A stretch of 11,178 nt of DNA from JANOQP01 sp044227705 (GTDB lineage: Bacteria > Bacteroidota > Bacteroidia > Chitinophagales > Saprospiraceae): assembly GCA_044227705.1 (NCBI GenBank), contig JBGAWE010000153.1, positions 1 through 11,178 of the forward strand, given 5' to 3'. The notes under the pieces were generated by a model, which was given only the letters and a program-made list of their open reading frames with translations, was not told the DNA's origin and did no database searches. How positions within the stretch are numbered: position 1 is the stretch's first letter; every line of letters begins with the position of its first letter. The translations under genes were made by a program, and so were the position numbers. Below, piece by piece: positions 1-6,662 of the stretch.

Positions 1-974
1 TTCAAGACCTCGATGGCGATTTGGGTCATGTCGGCGAGGCTCGGCTCCCATTGGTAATTGAGCTGGCGGTCCTGTTCGTAGTCCATCATCGAGGTCTGGA
101 AGAGGCCGAGCAGCTTGGCGCTGCTCCCTGGCGTGAACTGGTTGAGGTCGATGCCCATGAGCGCATCGCGGCTGTTGACATACTTGAAGCCCCGGGTTTT
201 GGCCATTTCGACCAAGTCCAGCTCGTCCGTCCGCTTGCCGGGGATTTTGATTTGGGCGCCCGACGCGTCGAGGATGGGGTTGCCCGTCTTGTCTTTCACG
301 ACGTTGTTGGTCGTCGCGGCCGACTTCGGCAGGAAGTGCCGCGAGCCGCCACCGAGGATGACGTCAAGCTCCACGCCGCGCTTCGGCATCGGCAGCACCC
401 AATGCTTCCCGAGGCTGTCGTAGCCCGCGCCGAAGACCGCTTTGTACTCGGCCTGCGAGGAGGAGATGTACTGTGCCGCGATGATGTCCTCGAGGTCGCG
501 GTTCCAGATGTGCGAGGCGAAGTCGGCGGGCGTGGCGTGCGTGACGCGGGTCGTCGTGACGATGCCGACGGCGTAACCCTGCTTCTTGGCGTACTCCAAA
601 ATCGTCTCGACCGGCACGTTGGCGTTCATGTTGAAAGCGACGGCCTCGTTGTGAACTTTGCCCTTTTTGCCAGCGGCGTAGACCGTCGCGCCGGGCGCGG
701 AGTCGGTTATCCACGAGTTGATGGAGTGCGTCGTGACGGTGGCGGTGAAGGGCAGGTTGTCGGCATTGAGCAGGCGGAAGTGCGAGTCGTCGCTGAAAAT
801 CGCGCCCGCCTGCCCCTGCCCCATGGCCATGCGGGCGGCGGTTTTTGGGGCGAGGCCATAGCCGTCGCCGATGTACATGACGACGTTGCGCGGCTGCGCG
901 TCGGCGCTGACGGCGATGGCCACACAGGCGGCCAATCCGGCGAGCCATTTCAGGAGAAAAGTTGCTCTTTTCAT
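1..974 (-). CDS. Alkaline phosphatase, secreted (3' end outside window)
   Basis: This is a PhoA-superfamily phosphomonoesterase that releases phosphate from organic phosphate esters outside the cytoplasm. The first 324 residues are visible. A signal peptide (KR, then a hydrophobic stretch, ending near SADAQ, residues 24-27) is followed by the first metal-ligand motif YIGDG (D37) and the nucleophile motif TDSAPGAT (S92). Next comes THATPA (H146, T148), with R159 at the spacing of E. coli R166. DVILGGG and SLADMTQIAIEVL are also typical of the family. H146 sits where E. coli PhoA has D153; animal enzymes also have His there. The remaining metal ligands (E. coli E322, D327, H331, D369, H370, H412) would lie beyond the left edge, so activity cannot be judged fully. 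The ATG at 974 is chosen because it directly precedes the signal peptide. The gene is divergent from the propeller gene at 1174. Family assignment is firm; subfamily and substrate range are not known. Confidence 0.95.
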   Translation of the reverse strand, partial: MKRATFLLKWLAGLAACVAIAVSADAQPRNVVMYIGDGYGLAPKTAARMAMGQGQAGAIFSDDSHFRLLNADNLPFTATVTTHSINSWITDSAPGATVYAAGKKGKVHNEAVAFNMNANVPVETILEYAKKQGYAVGIVTTTRVTHATPADFASHIWNRDLEDIIAAQYISSSQAEYKAVFGAGYDSLGKHWVLPMPKRGVELDVILGGGSRHFLPKSAATTNNVVKDKTGNPILDASGAQIKIPGKRTDELDLVEMAKTRGFKYVNSRDALMGIDLNQFTPGSSAKLLGLFQTSMMDYEQDRQLNYQWEPSLADMTQIAIEVL

Positions 975-1019
975 GATGGGAGATTGTTTGATGGTGAAGG
1001 GAAGAGAATAAAATCGGGG

Positions 1020-1027
1020 CAAACGTA
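1020..1027 (-). promoter_or_regulatory. Putative Bacteroidota -7 element for the phosphatase gene
   Basis: On the minus strand the octamer TACGTTTG matches the Bacteroidota housekeeping sigma -7 consensus TAnnTTTG exactly. It lies 45 nt upstream of the ATG at 974, a plausible leader length. I do not see a convincing -33 TTTG at the expected 19-21 nt spacing, so only the -7 half is supported. No PHO-box-like repeat was recognised. Confidence 0.4.
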
Positions 1028-1144
1028 TCCGCCCAAAATGCCCTGCCCGTGAGCCGTCGGTTAAGTTTACTTTACGGCAATATGTCTCCACAATGAATTG
1101 ATTTACAATGATTTAAAGGCAGTTTCATCCCGGATTCAACCCGA

Positions 1145-1168
1145 CTTAACACGCCGCCGGGAGCTTTG
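1145..1168 (+). promoter_or_regulatory. Bipartite motif CTTAAC-N12-GCTTTG upstream of the propeller gene
   Basis: CTTAAC at 1145-1150 and GCTTTG at 1163-1168 are separated by exactly 12 nt. The same pair with the same spacing occurs at 3041-3064, upstream of the TonB-dependent receptor. The right half resembles the TTTG end of a Bacteroidota -7 element. Here it ends only 5 nt before the ATG at 1174, which would imply a nearly leaderless transcript if it were the -7. Role unknown; it could be chance. Confidence 0.25.
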
Positions 1169-1173
1169 TGGCT

Positions 1174-2220
1174 ATGAAAAAAGCTCCCCTTTCGCGCGCC
1201 CTCGCCGCGCTCTTTCTCGCGCTCTTGGCCGCTTCCCCGCCCCTCAAATCGCAGGACACCGCCCCGCTGATGATGCACGGCGAGCGCATCGTCGCCCTCG
1301 TAGAGAGCGGCGGCCGCCCCTGCCTTGTCACGACTGAGACCGTCTATTTTTGGAGGAAGAAAAAATGGTGGGCCGCCGTCCCCGCCCCTCATGGAACCCT
1401 TTCCGCGACCGCCGTCGCCGACCGCCTCTGGCTGGCGACGGAGCGCGGCCTTTATTATTTCTCGGAAGGAATGCCTTCGCCAGTCGAGTGGCGCGGGCCG
1501 GGGGATTTGCCGTTGAAAAAAGCCGTCACCGGCATCGGCGGAGCAAGTGGAAAGCTCTCCGTCGGCGCGGCAGGCGAGGTTTTCACGCTCGACGGCACCG
1601 CCTTTTCCCAAAAATGGATGGACAGGTGCGAGCCGCTGGCCATCTGCGGGTGCGGCGACTTCACCTGGGTCGGCACGCCGGTCGGGCTGTTCCGCATCGA
1701 CGGCTCGGGGCAAATCCAGCGGTATTCGGAGGAGGGCGTCATCGGCTTCGAAGTGCCCGACAACATCGTCGAGGGGCTTTTTTGCTCGAAAAACCAACTT
1801 CTCACCGTTGTGATGAGCGAGGCCCTGGCCTTTTTCCCCCTCGACGGCGGCACGGCGCCCGCGCACGGCGAGCATTTCGAGTTCATCGGCGAGCCGGGCA
1901 ACCTGATTTTTTCCCAAATCGAAACGCCGTCGGGCGACCTCCTTTTCTTGACCGAGAAAGGCGTTTTCCGCCTCTCGACCGCCTTCCTCAAAGAAGACCG
2001 CGAGCACGCCGCCAGCGTCGAAGTCCACAGCGACGCGGGCAACCCGGTGGCCGAGCGACTGCCGGTCGGGCGGCTTTTGGGCACCGACAGTTTGGATAGG
2101 GAAAAGTGGAAATCGGGCTTTTTTGACCGAAAAGGACGGCTCTGGCTGGCGGGCGAGGCGACCGTCGTGCGCATCGAGGCCGACGATTTGATCCTTTCCC
2201 GGGAAAAGAAAAACCGCTGA
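1174..2220 (+). CDS. Secreted propeller-type protein (two-component-regulator-propeller-like repeats)
   Basis: The 348-residue product begins with a Sec signal peptide (KK, hydrophobic to about residue 22, probable cleavage near LKSQ, residues 24-27). The rest shows recurring short strand motifs typical of Reg_prop/WD40-like beta-propeller blades: LWLATERGLYYF (about 85-96), TWVGTPVGLFRIDG (about 164-177), LFLTEKGVFRLS (about 256-267) and LWLAGEATVVRI (about 323-334). These resemble the sensor propellers of Bacteroidota hybrid two-component systems, but no transmembrane segment, histidine kinase or DNA-binding domain follows, so this is a stand-alone exported propeller. An unusual cysteine cluster, CEPLAICGC, precedes the second motif. 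A GTG lies in frame at 1168, but the ATG at 1174 fits the signal peptide better. The gene ends in TGA, 33 nt before the next small gene. Ligand and partner are unknown. Confidence 0.75.
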   Translation: MKKAPLSRALAALFLALLAASPPLKSQDTAPLMMHGERIVALVESGGRPCLVTTETVYFWRKKKWWAAVPAPHGTLSATAVADRLWLATERGLYYFSEGMPSPVEWRGPGDLPLKKAVTGIGGASGKLSVGAAGEVFTLDGTAFSQKWMDRCEPLAICGCGDFTWVGTPVGLFRIDGSGQIQRYSEEGVIGFEVPDNIVEGLFCSKNQLLTVVMSEALAFFPLDGGTAPAHGEHFEFIGEPGNLIFSQIETPSGDLLFLTEKGVFRLSTAFLKEDREHAASVEVHSDAGNPVAERLPVGRLLGTDSLDREKWKSGFFDRKGRLWLAGEATVVRIEADDLILSREKKNR

Positions 2221-2253
2221 CCGCAGCCGCCAAACAAGCACGAAACACACATC

Positions 2254-2552
2254 ATGTCCCATTACAAAATCATCGGCGGCGTCCGCCTCGACCGAAAACC
2301 GCTGGAGTCGGCCGAGCGGTTCACCAGAAGGCGCGGCGAGTGGTAGGTCTCACTTTCTGAAATCAATACGCTCTGGACGGAGGCCGAGGGCGCGCCCGGA
2401 ATCGCCCTAATAGAACTGCTGACTTTGAGCCATATCGGCCAGCATTTACACCTGACCGCGACCCCGCCAAGCGATGGCTCGAGGAGCGGCCCGCATGCGG
2501 CCAAAAGAAAGCCCGCGCTCGACCAGCCGTCGGCGCGGGCTTTTTCATGTAA
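2254..2552 (+). pseudogene. Small broken gene: in-frame TAG plus frameshift
   Basis: The ATG at 2254 opens a coding-like frame starting MSHYKIIGGVRLDRK and rich in G/C third positions. It hits TAG at codon 31 (2344-2346), right after RRGEW. The same frame then stays protein-like (VSLSEINTLWTEAEGAPG..., GQHLHL) to about 2453. There the coding signal moves to another frame, reading DRDPAKRWLEERPACGQKK and ending at TAA 2550-2552. One missing base after CACCT would restore HL-DRDPAKRW. The intact product would be about 100 residues, mostly helical. I recall loosely similar small Bacteroidota proteins with a G-D-G-R-I-S-like segment and a final tryptophan-rich helix, but cannot name the family. 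The end overlaps the terminator at 2508-2545. The gene may be co-transcribed with the propeller gene 33 nt upstream. A sequencing error or stop readthrough are alternatives to gene decay. Confidence 0.55.
2508..2545. terminator. Bidirectional rho-independent terminator between convergent genes
   Basis: AAAGCCCGCGC (2508-2518) pairs perfectly with GCGCGGGCTTT (2533-2543) around a 14-nt loop whose CGA/TCG ends can extend the pairing. On the plus strand the T-run is 2541-2545. On the minus strand the hairpin is followed by TTTCTTTT. It therefore suits both the plus-strand propeller/small-gene unit and the minus-strand small gene. Confidence 0.85.
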
Positions 2553-2646
2553 GCGTGTTTCCCAGTTCCGTTCGGCAGGCTCAATTGGAGTACGCCACGC
2601 GCTACCGCCCCATCTCGGTGACGGCGACGAACAAGTCGACGCGGTC

Positions 2647-2889
2647 CTAGAGCGAGGCGATGGCCTCGACGAGGGTCTTGAACGAGACACCGTTTGGGAC
2701 GATGTCGCCGTCGTTGCCGCTGATAGTGACGACGGTCTCGCCGTCGGCGTTCTTGACGCGCAGGTCGCCGTTGTGACCCGTGCCGCCCGCGCTGAAGTTG
2801 CCGTGGTTGCCGTCGAGGACGATGTTCTCGCCGCCCTTGTCGTCGGTCAGCGTGATGTACTGGAACTGGTCTGTCATGTGTGGACGCAT
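2647..2889 (-). CDS. Small Gly/Asp-rich repeat protein (beta-roll-like), possibly extending past its TAG
   Basis: The 80-residue frame has strong G/C third-position bias. Its core has two short repeats of the type ENIVLDGNHGNFSAGGTG and NGDLRVKNADGETVVTISG, then NDGDI. Such x-V-x-L-D-G-x-x-G-D/N units occur in small Bacteroidota and cyanobacterial proteins thought to form parallel beta structures. No signal peptide or transmembrane segment is visible, so a cytoplasmic location is likely. ATG 2889 is preferred because it follows an A-rich CAATCAAA stretch; ATG 2877 (starting MTDQFQ) is the alternative. The frame meets TAG at 2647-2649 after VEAIASL but continues with a protein-like DRVDLFVAVTEMGR, a second TAG at 2602-2604, RVAYSN, and TGA at 2581-2583. 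The full product may therefore be about 100 residues, or its 3' end is degraded. The gene is convergent with the gene at 2254 and uses the terminator at 2508-2545. Function unknown. Confidence 0.65.
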   Translation of the reverse strand: MRPHMTDQFQYITLTDDKGGENIVLDGNHGNFSAGGTGHNGDLRVKNADGETVVTISGNDGDIVPNGVSFKTLVEAIASL

Positions 2890-3040
2890 TTTGATTGTTG
2901 AAAAATAAGGTGCCACATAGCAACTTCGCCCGGCGGCGGGACGGGCTTTAATTGAAATTGAAGAAATCGCGCATGTTTTCTGTAACCCGAAAAAGGCAGG
3001 ACACGGGTTTTAAGAAAACAAAACGCGGGCTTCATCTGGG

Positions 3041-3064
3041 CTTAACGGGCGACGCGATGCTTTG
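3041..3064 (+). promoter_or_regulatory. Second copy of CTTAAC-N12-GCTTTG, upstream of the receptor gene
   Basis: CTTAAC (3041-3046) and GCTTTG (3059-3064) repeat the motif and 12-nt spacing seen at 1145-1168; the spacer sequences differ. It ends 48 nt before the receptor ATG at 3113, a sensible distance for a promoter. The first half is not a standard -33 element, so the assignment is tentative. Confidence 0.3.
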
Positions 3065-3112
3065 CCCCGCCGGAATTTTTCCGAACCAGATTTTCTCATC
3101 AAAAACATCGGT

Positions 3113-6100
3113 ATGAAACAGTTCAACCTTTTCAAATCTCTACTGACCGCCGCCGTCCTGTTCGTGGTGACGACCGTTTTCGGACAGACGACCGCCACCA
3201 TCTTCGGCATCGTCACCGACGAAAAGGGCGAGGGCCTGCCAGGTGCAACCGTCGTGGCCAAGCACGAGCCGTCGGGCACCGTCTTCGGTACGACCACCCG
3301 CGAGGACGGCCGCTACAACCTCCCCAACGTCCGCGTCGGCGGGCCGTACACCATCACGGCGACCTACACGGGCTTCGAGCCGAAGACGGAAAAGGACGTC
3401 GCGTTGAGCCTCGGCCAGTCGCTGCGCCTAAATTTCCGGGTGAAAGAGGCCTCGGCGACGCTCTCGGAGGTCGTCGTCACGGCCGTCACCGACCCGACGC
3501 TCAACGGCGCGCGCACCGGCGCGGGGTCGAACATAAAAGGGGAGGCGCTCACCTCGCTGCCCTCTTTGAGCCGCTCGCTCAACGACTTCCTGCGGCTCAC
3601 GGCGCAGGGCCGCAGCAGCTCCGTCGCCTCGACGACGGGGAGCGCCATCTCGTTCGCCGGGCAGGACTCGCGATTCAACAACCTGACCATCGACGGTTCG
3701 ATTTTCAACAACTCCTTCGGTCTCGCCGGCCTGCCAGCCGGGCAGACGGCCTCGACGCCCATCTCGCTCGACGCCATCGACGAAATCCAGGTCAACCTTG
3801 CCCCGTATGACGTTCGCCTCGGCGGCTTCACCGGCGCGGGCGTGAACGCCGTGACCAAGTCGGGCGACAACACCGTGAAAGGCACCGCCTTTTTCAACAC
3901 CCGCAACCAGAACATGACCGGAAAGAAGGCGGGCGACGTCGAAATCGTGCGCAACGACTTCAACGTCAACCAGTTCGGCCTCTCGCTCGGCGGGCCGATC
4001 CAGCGCGACAAGCTCTTCTGGTTCGCCAATTTCGAGTCGGAGTTGCGCACCGACCCGGCCACATCGTTCGTGGCCTATCGCGACGAGGCGACCACGCCGA
4101 AGGCCAACGCCAACGTCAGCCGCGTGACCGCCGCCGACATGGACGACCTCGCCGATTTCTTGAAGACGAAATACAACTACGACCCCGGCAAGTACGAGGA
4201 CTACTCGCTGTCGACGACCTCCTACAAGGGGCTCGCCAAGCTCGACTGGAACATCAACGCGACGCACCGCGCCTCGATTCGCTACAACCAGTTGCGCTCC
4301 TATCGCGACGTGCTGGCCTCGAACTCGTCGGTCGTCAGCGGCTTCCGCAACGGCAACCAGGACGCGCTCAACTTCCAGAACTCCAACTACCGCATCAGCA
4401 ACGACATCTACTCGGCCATCGCGGAGTTGAACTCGGTATTCGGGACGAAGGTTTCCAACCAAATCCAGGTCGGCTTCACCGCCAACCGCGACTACCGCAG
4501 CTCGAGCAGCTCGCCCTTCCCGACGGTCGACATCCAATCGGGCGGGAAGACGTACACGACCTTCGGCTACGAGCCTTTCACGATGAACAACCGGCTCAAC
4601 ACCAACACCTTTCAGGCGAAGGACGATGTCTCTTTTTACCTCGGCAAGCACACCGTCACGGCGGGCGTGAACCTCGAGATGTTTCGTTTCGAGAACACCT
4701 TCACGCCGCGCTACTATGGCCACTACACATTCAAGGACATCGCGACTTTCAAGGCGGCGGCCAACGGCGACTCGACCGGCATCTCGCGCTATTTCCTTAC
4801 CTATTCGGCACTCGAAGAGGGGAAACTGCCCGTCGCCATCACGAAGGCGGCCATGCCGGGGGCTTATTTGCAGGACGAGTTCGACCTTTTCAAGAACTTC
4901 AAGCTGACGGCCGGCGTCCGCATCGACGTGCCGATTTTCGGCAACACCGCGCTCAACAACCCGAAGGTCGACACGATGACCTTCTACAACTGGGACTTCG
5001 GCCGCAACCCGAATGCCCAGTACAAAACCGACGCGCTGCCCGACCCGCAAATCATGTTCTCGCCGCGCCTCGGCTTCAACTACGACGTGTTCGGCGACCG
5101 CAGCCTCCAACTGCGCGGCGGCACGGGCGTCTTCACCGGCCGCCCAGCATTCGTCTGGATTTCCAACCAAGTGGGCAACAACGGCGTGCTGACCGGCACA
5201 ATCAGCTCCGACAACACGAACACGAAGGCCTACCCCTTCTCCGCCGACGTGACGGCTAACATCCCCGACAACCCGACCGCGCCCGCGACCTTCAACATCG
5301 CTGTGACGGACCCTGACTTCAAATTTCCCCAAGTCTGGCGGACGAATCTCGCGGCCGACTACAAATTGCCGCTCGGCTTCGTGGCCACCGTCGAGGGCAT
5401 CTACTCGAAGAACATCAACGACATGCTTTTCGTCAACGCCAACCTCGAGGCCCCCGCGGGCAACTTCACCGGCCCCGACGCGCGGCCGTACTACCCAGGC
5501 TACACGAAATCGTCGACGACCGACAAGAACAAGGCGAACCGCAAGAACGACTCCGTGACCGACGCCATCCTGTTGAAGAACTCGAAGGACGGCACCTTCC
5601 ACAGCGTCACCTTGCAGGTCGAGCGGCCCATCAAGAACGGCTGGGGGCTGAAGGCGGCCTACAACTTCGCCGAGGCGAAAGACTACATAACGGGCGGCTC
5701 GATCGCCTTCTCGTCGTGGAACGACAACAAGTCGGTCAACGGCAACAACAACCCCGACCTCGCTTTCAGCGACAACGACCAGCGGCACCGCTTCATCCTC
5801 GGCGGCTCGTACAAAATCAAGGAGGGCAACTTCACGTCGACGACTGTCTCGCTCTTCCTCCAAACTGGCAACCAGGGCCGCCAGTCGCTCGTCTACAACG
5901 GCGACTACAACGGTGACCAGACGGGCAACAACGACCTCATCTACGTCCCCGACGACGCGACGAAGCTCTCCTACTCGACCATCTCGCGCGTCTTCACGAA
6001 CGCCGACAACACGAAGGACACCATCCGCGTGACCGGTGCCCAGCAAGCGGCTGCGCTGCAGGCCCTCATCGACGGCGACGAGTACCTCTCCTCCCGCAAG

Positions 6101-6454
6101 GGCAAGTACGCCGAGCGCAACGGCCTCCTTTTGAAATGGCTGACGACGGTCGACCTGACCGTGGCGCAGGATTTCACCTTCAAAATCGGCAACCGCACGC
6201 AGGGCATCCAGCTCCGCGCCGACGTCTACAACGTGGGCAACCTGCTCAACAAGGACTGGGGCGTGCGCGACGTCATCACGACGAGCAACTTCATCACCGC
6301 GACCGGCAAGTCCGACGCATCGGGCGCGCCCGTCGTCAACTTCGGATCCATCGACGGCAACCGCAACTACACGCCCCCGACCACCATCCGGGGCAAGGGA
6401 GCCGCTCTGGCCGACGTGTGGCAGGCGCAGGTCGGCGTGCGGGTCTTCTTCTGA
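3113..6454 (+). CDS. TonB-dependent outer-membrane receptor, Oar-like
   Basis: This 1,113-residue outer-membrane protein probably imports or secretes a bulky substrate using TonB/ExbBD energy; the substrate is unknown. A signal peptide ends near TTVFGQ (residues 20-25). A carboxypeptidase-regulatory-like domain (about 28-112) contains GIVTDEKGEGLPGATV and DGRYNLPNV. A TonB-box-like LSEVVVTA (117-124) precedes the plug, which includes SLPSLSRSLNDFLRL and, at about 218-255, LDAIDEIQVNLAPYDV and GAGVNAVTKSG. The remaining roughly 850 residues are alternating, aromatic-rich beta-barrel sequence with Asp/Asn/Gly turns. They end in VGVRVFF, the C-terminal phenylalanine expected for barrel insertion. 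Length and order match Myxococcus Oar and the many Bacteroidota homologues. No SusD-like partner lies next to it, which argues against a SusCD polysaccharide system. The ATG at 3113 is chosen for its signal peptide over the upstream in-frame TTG. The gene is monocistronic, with its own terminator. It contains no in-frame TAG in 1,113 codons. Confidence 0.92.
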   Translation: MKQFNLFKSLLTAAVLFVVTTVFGQTTATIFGIVTDEKGEGLPGATVVAKHEPSGTVFGTTTREDGRYNLPNVRVGGPYTITATYTGFEPKTEKDVALSLGQSLRLNFRVKEASATLSEVVVTAVTDPTLNGARTGAGSNIKGEALTSLPSLSRSLNDFLRLTAQGRSSSVASTTGSAISFAGQDSRFNNLTIDGSIFNNSFGLAGLPAGQTASTPISLDAIDEIQVNLAPYDVRLGGFTGAGVNAVTKSGDNTVKGTAFFNTRNQNMTGKKAGDVEIVRNDFNVNQFGLSLGGPIQRDKLFWFANFESELRTDPATSFVAYRDEATTPKANANVSRVTAADMDDLADFLKTKYNYDPGKYEDYSLSTTSYKGLAKLDWNINATHRASIRYNQLRSYRDVLASNSSVVSGFRNGNQDALNFQNSNYRISNDIYSAIAELNSVFGTKVSNQIQVGFTANRDYRSSSSSPFPTVDIQSGGKTYTTFGYEPFTMNNRLNTNTFQAKDDVSFYLGKHTVTAGVNLEMFRFENTFTPRYYGHYTFKDIATFKAAANGDSTGISRYFLTYSALEEGKLPVAITKAAMPGAYLQDEFDLFKNFKLTAGVRIDVPIFGNTALNNPKVDTMTFYNWDFGRNPNAQYKTDALPDPQIMFSPRLGFNYDVFGDRSLQLRGGTGVFTGRPAFVWISNQVGNNGVLTGTISSDNTNTKAYPFSADVTANIPDNPTAPATFNIAVTDPDFKFPQVWRTNLAADYKLPLGFVATVEGIYSKNINDMLFVNANLEAPAGNFTGPDARPYYPGYTKSSTTDKNKANRKNDSVTDAILLKNSKDGTFHSVTLQVERPIKNGWGLKAAYNFAEAKDYITGGSIAFSSWNDNKSVNGNNNPDLAFSDNDQRHRFILGGSYKIKEGNFTSTTVSLFLQTGNQGRQSLVYNGDYNGDQTGNNDLIYVPDDATKLSYSTISRVFTNADNTKDTIRVTGAQQAAALQALIDGDEYLSSRKGKYAERNGLLLKWLTTVDLTVAQDFTFKIGNRTQGIQLRADVYNVGNLLNKDWGVRDVITTSNFITATGKSDASGAPVVNFGSIDGNRNYTPPTTIRGKGAALADVWQAQVGVRVFF

Positions 6455-6504
6455 AAACAATAGCAGCTTCAGCACAGCTTTGGTTTAGTAGCAACTTGGT
6501 TAGT

Positions 6505-6540
6505 GGCACCGCAGTTCAAAGGAGCTGCGGTGCCTTTTTT
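6505..6540 (+). terminator. Rho-independent terminator of the receptor gene
   Basis: GGCACCGCAG (6505-6514) pairs perfectly with CTGCGGTGCC (6525-6534) around a 10-nt loop and is followed by six T (6535-6540). It lies 50 nt after the receptor stop codon, so the receptor is a separate transcription unit from the Calx-beta gene. Confidence 0.92.
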
Positions 6541-6662
6541 AGGGAGAAGCCCAGTCGAGGAAACCAAAACTTAACCAAGAAGCCGCCGAGACTTAACCTC
6601 CATTTCATCCACTGTTAAAGCTGCCCGCCGTGGTTAGCGCGTTCAAAAAAAACGGTTCGCGC

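Noticed and set aside
21..1052. Plus-strand frame of 343 codons over the phosphatase
   Set aside because: The minus strand encodes recognisable alkaline phosphatase motifs throughout; the plus frame has Arg/Val/Asp-rich shadow composition.
3062..3112. Upstream TTG start for the receptor, adding 17 residues
   Set aside because: The extension is charged and lies ahead of a normal signal peptide that begins at ATG 3113.
3428..6475. Open frame of about 1,015 codons on the minus strand, opposite the receptor gene
   Set aside because: Its product is a Val/Arg/Gly/Glu-rich low-complexity string with no domain. It results from strong G/C third-position bias of the sense gene, which has clear domains.
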